Source: Nitrospina sp.
GTDB lineage: Bacteria; Nitrospinota; Nitrospinia; Nitrospinales; VA-1
Assembly (NCBI GenBank): GCA_018653085.1
Contig: JABIAY010000072.1
Coordinates: forward strand, 1-62,881
Length of the DNA stretch: 62,881 nucleotides
Direction: 5' to 3'
Shown here piece after piece: positions 36,770 through 44,988 of this stretch. Below the pieces are notes generated by a model. It did no database searches, had not been told where the DNA came from, and saw nothing but the letters and a program-made list of their open reading frames with translations. The translations under genes were made by a program, and so were the position numbers. Position 1 is the first letter of the stretch. Each line of letters opens with the position of its first letter.

Positions 36770-36952
36770 TTGCTAGCAGGAAAAAGCAACCCCCTCAATC
36801 CCCCTTATCAGGGGGAATATTAAAAGCATTGCGCTTGAGGGCTTGGCCGACTTGACGGGCAATGCAGTACTGGCCCCACGCCTAGTGGTTGAGCCGAGAC
36901 AACTCTTTGCTCGCCAAGAAAGCTATTGCTAGTTGCCTGCGGAGGCACTCCG
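36770..36952. repeat. Dispersed repeats between the MMPL and pagL-like genes
   Basis: AACCCCCTCAATCCCCC with TTATCAGGGGG, then ATTGCGCTTGAGGGCTTGG, then the cap GGCCCCACGCCTAGTGG, then a second core (GAGCCGAGACAACTCTTTGC) ending in CTGCGGAGGCACTCCG against the pagL-like stop. Confidence 0.8.
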
Positions 36953-37558
36953 TTAGAAGCGCATACCCATGGTAATCATGTGGGCGTTGAGTCCGATATT
37001 GGGGAACTGGATTCCGGCATTGGAAACATGGAACAGCCGGTAATTGATAGAGTACGCACCTTCCTTCTTGAAATATTCCAATCCGGCTCCTAAATGAAGC
37101 AAGAACTGGAACTCACTGCCCAATTCTCGTGTGGCTTCATCTTTCCAGTCCGTCATCGAAAAACCAGCACCCAACAGAACATTCGGTGCCCACCTTCTTT
37201 TAGAGCTCAAGAATTTATATTGGGCCATCACTGGTGACCACCCAATCAGGTATCCCTCGTTTCGATCAGAAAGGGCAACTCCGGCTTCCATATGATAGAA
37301 CCAAGAACCCTGGTACCATGAGGATTTGCCAATCACCCCTGTCAAATTGTGCTGCCAGTTGGGGAAAAAGAATAAAAAACCCAGGTCCGTACGGTTTGGT
37401 CCGGGTGGAATATCTGCCGTCCAACCCCAGCCCAGCTGGGCTCCAAAGTCAGAGCTGCCTTTCTTGAATCTCTCTGAAAGGGTTTCAGCTCCTGCAGTCG
37501 CCACCGCGAACATCAAAAGAACCGCAAGCCAAAGTAAGGCGCATCGTGCAATCTTCAT
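36953..37558 (-). CDS. Lipid A 3-O-deacylase, PagL family
   Basis: A 201-residue outer-membrane beta-barrel protein with signal peptide (MKIARCALLWLAVLLMFAVATAGA). It has the PagL catalytic region YRLFHVSNAGIQFPNIGLN near the C-terminus (His-Ser pair in HVSNAG) and a terminal aromatic residue (MRF). PagL removes an acyl chain from lipid A. Its stop abuts the CGGAG-hairpin repeat. Confidence 0.85.
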   Translation of the reverse strand: MKIARCALLWLAVLLMFAVATAGAETLSERFKKGSSDFGAQLGWGWTADIPPGPNRTDLGFLFFFPNWQHNLTGVIGKSSWYQGSWFYHMEAGVALSDRNEGYLIGWSPVMAQYKFLSSKRRWAPNVLLGAGFSMTDWKDEATRELGSEFQFLLHLGAGLEYFKKEGAYSINYRLFHVSNAGIQFPNIGLNAHMITMGMRF

Positions 37559-37654
37559 ATCTCATTGTTTCCTAAAGATTAAATTTCGTTATTTTGCCCA
37601 GAAAACTGATGAATTGTAGCATAAAAAGGCATAATTCCAGGCAATTATTTGCAT

Positions 37655-37682
37655 TTGTCTTGATTCCTGTTTGTGTTATAAT
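37655..37682 (+). promoter_or_regulatory. Sigma-70 promoter for tatA
   Basis: TTGTCT at 37655 and a perfect TATAAT at 37677 with 16 bases between, 35 bases before the tatA ATG. Confidence 0.65.
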
Positions 37683-37717
37683 CGGCGTTTTCTCAAATAA
37701 ATAAAGGGATTTTTGCC

Positions 37718-38017
37718 ATGATGGGAATAGGTTTTCCAGAATTAATGATCATTTTGGTCATTATCATGATCATCTTCGGGGCTGGGAAGCTTCCGGAAAT
37801 TGGTAGCGCTTTTGGTAATAGCATTCGGAACTTCAAAAAGTCCATGAAGGAAGCTGAAGAGGACACAGGAGAACTTGGCGAAGCCACTGATGGTGAAGCC
37901 ACTGATGGTGAAGCCACTGATGCTGATGCGGCAAAAGAGGTCACCGAAGGAAATAGCGAGGAACCCGAAACCGCAGAGAACCCTGTAGCCTCAACCGCTG
38001 AACCGGAAGACAAGTAA
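37718..38017 (+). CDS. tatA: Sec-independent translocase TatA/TatE-like subunit
   Basis: A 99-residue Tat pore component: a short N-terminus, the transmembrane helix [21 protein letters not shown] with the conserved FG hinge, an amphipathic helix ([18 protein letters not shown]), then an acidic tail. The tail contains three in-frame copies of a 15-base unit (GEATD) from 37880. It would export the Tat substrates seen here (molybdoenzyme subunits, sulfite-oxidase-like protein). No tatBC is adjacent. TatB is the alternative, but the short length favours TatA. Confidence 0.9.
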   Translation: MMGIGFPELMIILVIIMIIFGAGKLPEIGSAFGNSIRNFKKSMKEAEEDTGELGEATDGEATDGEATDADAAKEVTEGNSEEPETAENPVASTAEPEDK

Positions 38018-38043
38018 GTCACCTTATCTACCCCTGCTCCCTC

Positions 38044-38070
38044 CCCTTCCAGCTAAGGATGGGTTTTTTT
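38044..38070 (+). terminator. Rho-independent terminator after tatA
   Basis: CCCTTCC and GGATGGG pair around AGCTAA with one mismatch, followed by seven T. Confidence 0.65.
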
Positions 38071-38222
38071 ACAGTGTTTCGCCCTTATTTGACGAATCGC
38101 TTTAAGATTGAAAGCATCCTACAAATAACTGGATAGAAAAGGGGAATTGCAAATCCCGGCGGGTTCCCGTCAAAGAAACCCGTGCCTTTTCCCAACAGAA
38201 AGTAAAACTGGATTTGCTCTTT

Positions 38223-38852
38223 ATGTCCTTTTCCCAGCAAAAAGAAGATAAAGAAATAGAAGAAGCTTTAGTCAGGGATCTTCAAGCAGGTAACCTTGAA
38301 GCCTATGACAAGATAGCTGAGTTGTATCAAAAGAAAATATATGGCCTCAGTTTCAACCTGGTGCGCAACCAAATGGACGCTCAGGATGTGACCCAGGAGG
38401 TTCTTCTGACACTGTTCAGGAAGATCAATACGTTTCAGGGCAAGTCGGCATTTTCAAGCTGGGTTTATCGCATTACCTTGAACGCCAGCTATATGAAGCT
38501 GAGGAGCAAGAAAAAAGAACCTAATATTTCCATTGACGAATTGCTGCCCTCCTTCAACGGAGCCGGGTTCCAGCAGGAAAAAATTCAGGACTGGTCGGGA
38601 AATACCGAGTCCTTATTGTTTACCAACGAAACGCGGGAGGTCATCAAAAAAGCCGTTGACCTTCTACCGGAAAAAGAAAAAGTGGTTTTCTTATTGCGAG
38701 ATGTAGAGGGGCTCTCAACTGAAAAGGTGAGCGAGGTATTAGAGCTGACCGTTCCGGCGGTAAAATCGAGACTACACCGAGCGCGATTGTTTTTGAGAAA
38801 AAAGCTTTCCGGCTATTTTGAAGAATACAATTCCCGAAAGGGGGAAGCATGA
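38223..38852 (+). CDS. ECF-family RNA polymerase sigma factor
   Basis: A 209-residue sigma-70 factor of the ECF type. Region 2 has YGLSFNLVRNQMDAQDVTQEVLL (around residues 43-65) and FSSWVYRITLNASYMKLR; region 4 has LPEKEKVVFLLRDVEGLSTEKVSEVLELTVPAVKSRLHRAR. The ATG at 38223 is preferred over the upstream TTG at 38214. It overlaps the anti-sigma gene by ATGA, so it is probably held inactive by that protein. The trigger is unknown. Confidence 0.92.
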   Translation: MSFSQQKEDKEIEEALVRDLQAGNLEAYDKIAELYQKKIYGLSFNLVRNQMDAQDVTQEVLLTLFRKINTFQGKSAFSSWVYRITLNASYMKLRSKKKEPNISIDELLPSFNGAGFQQEKIQDWSGNTESLLFTNETREVIKKAVDLLPEKEKVVFLLRDVEGLSTEKVSEVLELTVPAVKSRLHRARLFLRKKLSGYFEEYNSRKGEA

Positions 38853-39097
38853 TCTGTTGTAAAGAGTGCATTGACCTTCTGTATGACTATATCGAAGGGG
38901 CTCTGGACCAAAACACCACGAAATCCCTTGAAGAACATTTTCAGGACTGCCCCCCTTGCATCGCTTTTTTGAACACGTACAAGTCGACAACCACCCTTTG
39001 TCGAGAGACCTTGAATCAAATCGAAATTCCCGATGAAGTTCGCCGTACTCTACAAAATTTTCTAAAAGAACATAAAACTCAGCAGGAAAAGCTGTAG
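38849..39097 (+). CDS. Soluble zinc-finger anti-sigma factor (zf-HC2)
   Basis: An 82-residue protein with CCKECIDLLYDYIEGAL at the N-terminus and the ZAS motif H-x3-C-x2-C in EEHFQDCPPC. Such domains bind and block the partner ECF sigma and often release it on zinc loss or thiol oxidation. There is no transmembrane segment, so it acts in the cytoplasm, like RsrA. Translationally coupled to the sigma gene. Confidence 0.87.
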   Translation: MICCKECIDLLYDYIEGALDQNTTKSLEEHFQDCPPCIAFLNTYKSTTTLCRETLNQIEIPDEVRRTLQNFLKEHKTQQEKL

Positions 39098-39151
39098 ACC
39101 CTCTCTTAAACGCAGGAAACAGTTGCAACCTTTCTGCGTCTAATACGGTGA

Positions 39152-39180
39152 TTGACAAACCCAGCAGGTTTATCTATATT
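39152..39180 (+). promoter_or_regulatory. Sigma-70 promoter for the bifunctional nuclease gene
   Basis: Consensus TTGACA and TATATT 17 bases apart. The start codon lies 77 bases downstream, leaving a 5' leader of about 70 bases. Confidence 0.75.
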
Positions 39181-39256
39181 TTTTAGATAGCATTGTATTT
39201 CAGGTTTTACAGGTAAAGCCGTTTATTATTTTGGACCCACTCTTGAGGCAAAGGAC

Positions 39257-39745
39257 ATGGTTGAAATGAAAGTTGAGGGCCTTACGTTGGATCCGCTTAC
39301 CAACATGCCCATCATAATCTTGAAAGATTCAACCGGTTCCAAAGCTCTTCCCATATGGGTGGGTTATTTCGAAGCCAATGCAATCGCCCTGGAAATAGAA
39401 AAAATCTCCACGCCACGCCCCATGACACATGATTTGCTCAAAAACCTGATTCAAAATATGAAGGCGGAGGTCAACCATATCCTTGTCAATGAATTAAAAG
39501 ACAATACCTTTTATGCGGTCATTTCCCTGGCATGCGGGGACACTACTCTTGCCATAGACTCGCGGCCCTCTGATGCCATAGCACTGGCACTGAGAACCAA
39601 GGCTCCCATTTATGTTGAAGAAAAAGTTATTGAAGCCGCTAAAAGCCTGGACCTCCCCGATCCGGGAAAAATCAAAACAGACGATGACCAGCAGTGGAAA
39701 GACTGGCTGGATAAAATTAAACCGGATGACTTCGGTAGACTTTGA
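39257..39745 (+). CDS. Bifunctional nuclease family protein (DUF151)
   Basis: A 162-residue protein with the BFN domain: LPIWVGYFEANAIALEIE near residue 35, RPMTHDLL, and SRPSDAIALALRTKAPIYV near residue 100. Plant and bacterial relatives have RNase and DNase activity; the physiological role in bacteria is unclear. AAGGAC precedes the ATG. Confidence 0.9.
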   Translation: MVEMKVEGLTLDPLTNMPIIILKDSTGSKALPIWVGYFEANAIALEIEKISTPRPMTHDLLKNLIQNMKAEVNHILVNELKDNTFYAVISLACGDTTLAIDSRPSDAIALALRTKAPIYVEEKVIEAAKSLDLPDPGKIKTDDDQQWKDWLDKIKPDDFGRL

Positions 39746-39872
39746 TACCACGAGTACGGAGAACCTCCGCTGGCAAACTGCAATGTCTTTATTTTTCGGG
39801 CAAATATTTACTCGGCCCAACGAACCATTGCCAGTTGGCCCCACGCCGAGTGGACGCCGAGACAACCTACCG
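39746..39872. repeat. Dispersed repeat before nadK
   Basis: CGGAGAACCTCCG hairpin, core TCTTTATTTTTCGGGCAA and ACTCGGCCCAACGA, then TTGGCCCCACGCCGAGTGG in inverse sense. A copy with hairpins at both ends. Confidence 0.75.
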
Positions 39873-39916
39873 TTGTAACTTCCCAACCCTAGCCTTCATG
39901 CCTGAATGAGGAACCA

Positions 39917-40774
39917 GTGAAAAACATAGGGTTATTTTGTAAACATCATCCCTCCATCGAGCCAAAAGTGGCTAGCGATCTGGTCCAATGGTTACGGGCA
40001 CGGGATTGCAACCTTTATATGGATCAGGGCATAGCCGAACTGATCGGCGAAACTGCATCCTGCTCCCAGGAAGAAATTCCTGCCCGCTCCGACCTGCTCA
40101 TTGTGCTTGGAGGAGACGGAACTTTGCTCAATGTATCCCACATCGCTCACCCGCACGGCGTCCCTATTTTGGGAGTCAACCTCGGAAGCCTGGGTTTTTT
40201 GACCGAAACCACCCTGGAGGATCTCTACCCAACACTGCAAAGCACTTTGGATGGTGAGTGCGAAATTGAACACCGTATGTTGCTCAACGCCTCCCTCTGG
40301 CGCGATGAAACCAAATTACATGATTTTAATGTCTTGAATGATATTGTGATCAACAAAAGCGCCTTGGCGAGAATCGTAAATCTCACAGTACAGGTTGACG
40401 ACCAGCCTATGACATCGTACCGGGCCGACGGATTAATAATCGCCACACCCACAGGTTCCACCGCTTACTCCCTCTCGGCAGGGGGACCCATCATTCATCC
40501 CAGCATGCACGCTTTAGTATTGAGTCCGATCTGCCCCTTTACCCTGACAAACCGACCCATTGTCATTCCCGATACCTCCAGGATCAAAGTACAACTGACC
40601 AAACGCCATGAAGACGAAGATGTCGGAATAACGCTCGATGGGAAAAAGGGTTACGCAATGAAGTCTGGTGATATCCTGAAAGCAGAAAAAGCCGGTGTTT
40701 CGGTGAAACTGATACAGGCTCCTGGAAAAAACTATTATCAAACTCTGAGGAAAAAACTTCACTGGGGCCACTAG
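39917..40774 (+). CDS. nadK: NAD kinase
   Basis: A 285-residue kinase making NADP from NAD. Motifs: LGGDGTLL (GGDG, residues 56-63), GVNLGSLGFLTE, LNDIVINK, ATPTGSTAYSLSAGGPI and VLSPICPF. Start codon is GTG with GAGGAACC before it. It ends Trp-Gly-His-TAG; that stop lies in CCACTAG, and a second CCACTAGG follows directly. Confidence 0.96.
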   Translation: MKNIGLFCKHHPSIEPKVASDLVQWLRARDCNLYMDQGIAELIGETASCSQEEIPARSDLLIVLGGDGTLLNVSHIAHPHGVPILGVNLGSLGFLTETTLEDLYPTLQSTLDGECEIEHRMLLNASLWRDETKLHDFNVLNDIVINKSALARIVNLTVQVDDQPMTSYRADGLIIATPTGSTAYSLSAGGPIIHPSMHALVLSPICPFTLTNRPIVIPDTSRIKVQLTKRHEDEDVGITLDGKKGYAMKSGDILKAEKAGVSVKLIQAPGKNYYQTLRKKLHWGH

Positions 40775-40845
40775 CCACTAGGCGTGGGGCCGGTGTGCCG
40801 CCGCTTTATTTGGCGAGCAACGAGTTGCCTCGGCACAATCAAGTG
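40775..40845 (+). repeat. Dispersed repeat after nadK
   Basis: CCACTAGGCGTGGGGCC, core CGCTTTATTTGGCGAGCAA to CCTCGGCACAA. CCACTAG occurs twice in tandem at its left border (40768-40781). Confidence 0.85.
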
Positions 40846-40866
40846 CTTGCCCAGTTCCCTTACGAT

Positions 40867-41760
40867 ATGAATCAAAATATCATTGCCTGCGGTCATAAAA
40901 AAGATATTGGAACCCGTGTGGTTTTATGGCACGAAGGCGATGGGTTTAATTGCCCTAACAAGAGGGGCCGGTCCAACTGTTCCCATCACGACTCCAAGCT
41001 CAATGACGCACCATCCAGAAAAGATTCGGCCTATAAAATCCTAAAACCCGAATCGGCATACAGGGAACTGGTTCAGCACGTCCACCAGTTTGTCCTGCAT
41101 TATGATGGATGCTACAGCTCCCATCATTGTCACCAACTGATGGCAAAGAGTCCCTTCAAGGGGAGTCACTTCTATCTCGATCTCGATGGCACCCTTTACC
41201 AGACCTGTGACTTGTACTGGAAAACCAATACCGCACCTGCCGATGACCGGCAAGGGAACGAAAGGGCTATTCATGTCGAAATAGCAAACCTTGCGTGGGA
41301 AGCTCTGGCCTGTGAATCCGAATGGCTCCCTACCCCTCGCGATAAATACCAAAAGAAAAGAGGGCAGTGGCTACTGGAACTTCCCGATGCCTACCGCAAA
41401 AAACTTCAGACCACCGACTTCAAAGTCACCCCGTCACGCGCTTACGGTGAAAGGGGATACTTCAGCAGAAAAATAAATGGTCGAGTAGTGCGTATGTGGG
41501 ATTTTACCGAGGAACAATATCAAGCCCTGACTAAACTCTGCATCGGGGTCAACCACCTTCTGCCCAAAATTAAACTACAAGTACCCTTCGACAAAAAAAC
41601 CGGTCGGCACCCTCTCGACAGATTAAAAAACTACTCTAAGTTTTCCGGCATCCTGGGTCACGCCCATGTGCAAAAAGGCGAAAATGGAGTCGAGTGCAAA
41701 TACGATCCCGGCTCAGCCTTCAACTGGGCTCGATTAAAAAAAGCCTTCCACCGCCGCTAG
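40867..41760 (+). CDS. N-acetylmuramoyl-L-alanine amidase (Amidase_2-like)
   Basis: A 297-residue protein with an Amidase_2/PGRP-like zinc fold: FVLHYDGCYSSHHCH near residue 74, FYLDLDGTLYQTCD, NERAIHVEIAN, and GHAHVQKGEN...YDPGSAFNW near the C-terminus with likely zinc ligands. Typical family enzymes cut the MurNAc-L-Ala bond of peptidoglycan. I see no signal peptide, and the ATG at 40867 follows directly on repeat sequence, so cytoplasmic recycling (AmpD-like) is possible. Longer than AmpD, with a middle insertion of about 90 residues. Ends in CGC-TAG at a repeat. Confidence 0.72.
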   Translation: MNQNIIACGHKKDIGTRVVLWHEGDGFNCPNKRGRSNCSHHDSKLNDAPSRKDSAYKILKPESAYRELVQHVHQFVLHYDGCYSSHHCHQLMAKSPFKGSHFYLDLDGTLYQTCDLYWKTNTAPADDRQGNERAIHVEIANLAWEALACESEWLPTPRDKYQKKRGQWLLELPDAYRKKLQTTDFKVTPSRAYGERGYFSRKINGRVVRMWDFTEEQYQALTKLCIGVNHLLPKIKLQVPFDKKTGRHPLDRLKNYSKFSGILGHAHVQKGENGVECKYDPGSAFNWARLKKAFHRR

Positions 41761-41778
41761 GCGCGGGGCCAGTGGTGG
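41757..41778 (+). repeat. Short repeat-cap fragment after the amidase gene
   Basis: CTAGGCGCGGGGCCAGTGG, containing the amidase TAG; the core is missing. Confidence 0.6.
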
Positions 41779-41849
41779 AATAGGGGTTGACGTTTGGTCC
41801 GGTTTGGGAGAAGCTTGATACACTCTATAAATTTTGTTACAAACTATTC

Positions 41850-42365
41850 ATGCACAAATTCTTTTGTATCCGGTTTTCAATGATTCTGTCGGGTGTGGTG
41901 ATGCTTTTGCTTCCCCATCTGGCAACAGCCGAAACCTGGTATGTTAAAAAATCGTCCACCAAGCTACAGGCCGAAGCTTCGGCACGGTCGAAAGTGCTTG
42001 GCAAGCTTCAAAAAGGCACCCCGGTAAAGGTGGAGAAAAAATCCCGCAAATTTTTTCAGGTCTCCACAGGTGGGAAAACCGGATGGATATTCCGGTTCAA
42101 GCTTTCCAAAAAAGCTCCGGCTCAAAAACAGGGAGACGGGGATATGCTGGGGACTCTGGGGGGAAGCCAGAAAATGGCCGCTCGGGAATCCGCTTCCGGT
42201 TCCAGCATAAGGGGTTTGAGTCCTGTTTCAGAGGAGCATGCCAGGAAAAAGGGGGCGACACCTGAAAGTATTCAGGCAGTCAAAGATATGGAAAATTTTA
42301 AAGTTCGGTCCGAAGAACTGGACCGATTTCTTCAAACAGGAAAACTCGGAGAGTACTCCCAATAA
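41850..42365 (+). CDS. Bacterial SH3-domain exported protein
   Basis: A 171-residue protein with a signal peptide (ending PHLATAETW) and an SH3b domain (residues 29-88): WYVKKSSTKLQAEASARSK, VLGKLQKGTPVKV, GWIFRFKLSK. The tail is Gln/Ser-rich with a charged end. SH3b domains bind peptidoglycan or proteins. The ATG at 41850 is chosen over a TTG at 41787. Nine bases separate it from the M48 peptidase gene, so the pair probably act together in the envelope. Confidence 0.78.
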   Translation: MHKFFCIRFSMILSGVVMLLLPHLATAETWYVKKSSTKLQAEASARSKVLGKLQKGTPVKVEKKSRKFFQVSTGGKTGWIFRFKLSKKAPAQKQGDGDMLGTLGGSQKMAARESASGSSIRGLSPVSEEHARKKGATPESIQAVKDMENFKVRSEELDRFLQTGKLGEYSQ

Positions 42366-42374
42366 AAATCCATC

Positions 42375-43412
42375 ATGCGCAAAAATAATTTAAAAATTTT
42401 CGGGGTTTCTTTTTTCTGCCTGTCGGTCCTGGGACTTTCGCTATGGGTAGCTCCCTCCCATGCTTTCAACCTGGACCGGTTCCTGAAGGATGTGGAAAAA
42501 TCCACTCAGCCTCAACCCAAACCGAAGCAGGAGGAATTGGATATTACGGTAGAGGAACCCAAGTCTCCTCCTCCCCCGGAACCGCAACAAAGTACCGGCA
42601 ACGATGGGATGATCGGTTTGGGCCAATCACTGGGAATATTTGATAAAAAAACCTCCAAGATTCTCAAACAAAGCGTGAACACCCTTCAGGCCCTTCAGCC
42701 CATTGCCTACAAGGAGGAAAAAGCTATAGGCGGAAGACTGGCTGTGGAAGTGTTCAGTCGGTATGGCGGTGCTTACAACGATCCCAAGTTGCTCCATTAT
42801 ATTAATCTGGTGGGGCAGGCTGTTGCCGATGTTTCCACCCGCCCGGATATCGATTACCATTTTGCGATTTTGAACACCGAGCTTCCTAACGCTTTTGCCA
42901 CCCCCGGGGGTTACGTCTTTGTCAGTATCGGATTATTAAGGATGCTCGAAAACGAGGCACAATTAGCCGGGGTACTGGCGCATGAGGTTGCGCATATCAG
43001 CCAAAAACATGCTCTGCAAACTTTGGGGCGAAGTCGGAGTTTGCAGGGAATCAGTGCCCTGACGCTCACAGCGATGGATAAAAACCCCGGCTTGTTTGAC
43101 AAACTGATCGACGAAGTATCCAACGTCCTTTTCACCAAGGGGCTGGACAAAAATCTGGAGTTTGAGGCAGACCGATATGGGCGAGAATTTGCCTACCGCA
43201 TGGGCTACTATCCGGGCGGACTGCAAAACTTTATTCGCAAGCTGGGCACCAGCAAGGCAGGGGGAAGTTCGATATTTATGAGCACCCATCCCTCAACAGG
43301 CGAACGTTATAACAGATTGAAAAAAACCTGGAGCCGGTACAAGAAAGCTTCCCTCTACCCCGTACTGGGAAAACGATTTTTCTCAGTATTCAAGAAACCC
43401 GGTAAATCATGA
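42375..43412 (+). CDS. M48 family periplasmic metallopeptidase (BepA/LoiP-like)
   Basis: A 345-residue protein with a signal peptide, a proline-rich linker (residues 45-75) and a peptidase domain with HEVAHISQKHA near residue 197 (HExxH) and FEADRYGREFAYRMGY supplying the third zinc ligand. E. coli BepA works on outer-membrane protein assembly. Overlaps the HAMP gene by ATGA; operon SH3-M48-HAMP. Confidence 0.9.
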   Translation: MRKNNLKIFGVSFFCLSVLGLSLWVAPSHAFNLDRFLKDVEKSTQPQPKPKQEELDITVEEPKSPPPPEPQQSTGNDGMIGLGQSLGIFDKKTSKILKQSVNTLQALQPIAYKEEKAIGGRLAVEVFSRYGGAYNDPKLLHYINLVGQAVADVSTRPDIDYHFAILNTELPNAFATPGGYVFVSIGLLRMLENEAQLAGVLAHEVAHISQKHALQTLGRSRSLQGISALTLTAMDKNPGLFDKLIDEVSNVLFTKGLDKNLEFEADRYGREFAYRMGYYPGGLQNFIRKLGTSKAGGSSIFMSTHPSTGERYNRLKKTWSRYKKASLYPVLGKRFFSVFKKPGKS

Positions 43413-43861
43413 AACGGAATTCCATTTTTCGGGATGAACTCCCGGGAGAAAAGAAGAGCATCATCAACCTACTGATGACCGGCTACATTGTTGTCATTTC
43501 CTGCCTGGGCTATGCCGCGTTCTTTCTCTACATCCAACTGGGACAGGTTGAGAGGATTGTGGGGACCATGGATACCCAGACCTTAAAGCCCGATCAAATC
43601 GAGCTGTTAAAGGACCGGATCGTTCGCAGTGCCGTGCAACTGAAAAATGAAATGATCGGGATGGCCATTGTCGGCACTCTGGTTTGTATCATTGGCGGAT
43701 TCTATACCGTCAGCATGATTATAAAACCGCTTAGAAAACTGGTACGGTTCGCGGAGGAACAAGGAACCACCGAGCTTCCCGAATTTAAATCCAATACCGA
43801 AATCAAACAGTTGGCAACAGCCCTCACCCGATTGACGGAAAACCTGAAACAACCCCACTAG
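43409..43861 (+). CDS. Small two-helix membrane protein with HAMP-like domain
   Basis: A 150-residue protein with helices at about residues 20-42 and 75-98, a periplasmic segment between them, and a HAMP-like linker afterwards (MIIKPLRKLVRFAEEQGTTELP). No kinase, cyclase or chemoreceptor output follows, so it lacks an output domain. It may pass a signal to another protein, perhaps the M48 peptidase it is coupled to. Ends Pro-His-TAG with the TAG from the dispersed repeat. Confidence 0.75.
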   Translation: MKRNSIFRDELPGEKKSIINLLMTGYIVVISCLGYAAFFLYIQLGQVERIVGTMDTQTLKPDQIELLKDRIVRSAVQLKNEMIGMAIVGTLVCIIGGFYTVSMIIKPLRKLVRFAEEQGTTELPEFKSNTEIKQLATALTRLTENLKQPH

Positions 43862-43955
43862 GCGTGGGGCCAATGTGCCATCGCTTTATTTGGCTAGCAA
43901 AGAGTTGTCTCGGCTCAAAGAGTCCTTGCTATCTGCCACCCCTGCTAAGGGAGAG
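43857..43955 (+). repeat. Dispersed repeat, near-consensus copy
   Basis: CCACTAGGCGTGGGGCC, core ATCGCTTTATTTGGCTAGC, TTGTCTCGGCTCAAAGAG, right cap CCCCTGCTAAGGG. A good reference copy. It supplies the HAMP gene stop. Confidence 0.9.
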
Positions 43956-44151
43956 CTTTGCATAAGTCGAAAAAGCTCAAAAGCGAGATGCTTCTACCCC
44001 TTCGAGGCACGAAGACTAAGGTGAAATATCACGGCGGCTCAGCATGACAAACCAAGCCCCACAGGTCGTCTTCGCGAGCCGCAAAGCGGCATGGCGATCC
44101 AGAGTTTCGCTGGATTGCTTCACTTCGTTCGCAAAGACGACTTATGCAAAG
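43956..44151. mobile_element. MITE-like element with 14-bp inverted ends
   Basis: Perfect terminal inverted repeats CTTTGCATAAGTCG and CGACTTATGCAAAG. Inside are the CCCCTTCGAGGCACGAAG/ATATCACGGC module and a GCGAGCCGCAAAGCGGC unit with CAGAGTTTCGCTGG. No open frame. It lies directly after a core-repeat copy; a TAGTGG remnant lies to its right (44161-44166). Confidence 0.75.
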
Positions 44152-44172
44152 GGCTCCTGCTAGTGGCTGGAT

Positions 44173-44934
44173 TCAAGAATCGTTAAAATTCCTTATCTTC
44201 CCTTTCAATTCATCATCGAAGGAAAAGATCTCTTTTTGGGGAATGCCCACCTCCTCCAACAACTGAATATAGTAGTCAAAGGTCAAGGTTTCTTTCAGAC
44301 GCTGGATCGCCTTCTGGATCTTCTGCTCAGACTGCACCCCCGGCACCAGATCGTTGCAAAGCAGTTCTACGGGAAGCGGTTCATTGGAAAGCCGAGCCAT
44401 GAGGACTGAAACTTTAGAAATCTCCAGGCCTCGCCGAAAAGCCGGCCTGGCTTTTATTTCCATTTCTACATACTTCACACATTTTTCGTGGAGGATGAGC
44501 CTTTGCTTCCAAGGTTCGGTTTTTTTCCATTGCTCAAACCGGACTTCTACAGGTTGGCGTTCGCTCAACTCGCTTATTTCGTCCATGCGGGATTGGTAAT
44601 CTTTAAGGAGAGCTTTTTGAACCTCGACGCGATTCAGTAATTCGTCATCGTAATATTTTTCGTTGAACTCTTTATCCTCTTTCCGTTTTTTCTGCCATTT
44701 TTCATAACGGAGGGCAATCACTTCCTCACGGGTCATGGATTCAATTTCATGGTAGAGCTGTTGGGTCTCCTTAAGATGAAAAGACTTGGCCTCTTCAACC
44801 ATTTGCGTGTATTTTTCCGGATGCTTTTCCTCTAACTCCGCCAACACAGGTTTGAACGCTTCCCATTGAAGGTTAGCCTGCCACCCCCCATAGACCAGTC
44901 CTCCAAAAATTATCAATTTGATGAGTTTTTTCAT
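44173..44934 (-). CDS. Coiled-coil-rich hypothetical protein
   Basis: A 253-residue protein I cannot assign. A short hydrophobic N-terminal segment (LIIFGGLVYGGWQANL) may be a membrane anchor or signal. The rest is charged and helical with Lys/Glu-rich heptads and repeated EVIALRYEKWQKKR / PVEVRFEQWKKTEPWK blocks. Downstream of an orphan receiver on the same strand with a 54-base gap. Confidence 0.6.
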   Translation of the reverse strand: MKKLIKLIIFGGLVYGGWQANLQWEAFKPVLAELEEKHPEKYTQMVEEAKSFHLKETQQLYHEIESMTREEVIALRYEKWQKKRKEDKEFNEKYYDDELLNRVEVQKALLKDYQSRMDEISELSERQPVEVRFEQWKKTEPWKQRLILHEKCVKYVEMEIKARPAFRRGLEISKVSVLMARLSNEPLPVELLCNDLVPGVQSEQKIQKAIQRLKETLTFDYYIQLLEEVGIPQKEIFSFDDELKGKIRNFNDS

Positions 44935-44988
44935 GGTTTTCTTTATGGGTTATTCTGCCTGAATGAAAAGTCAAGATGCTCAGTTGAC

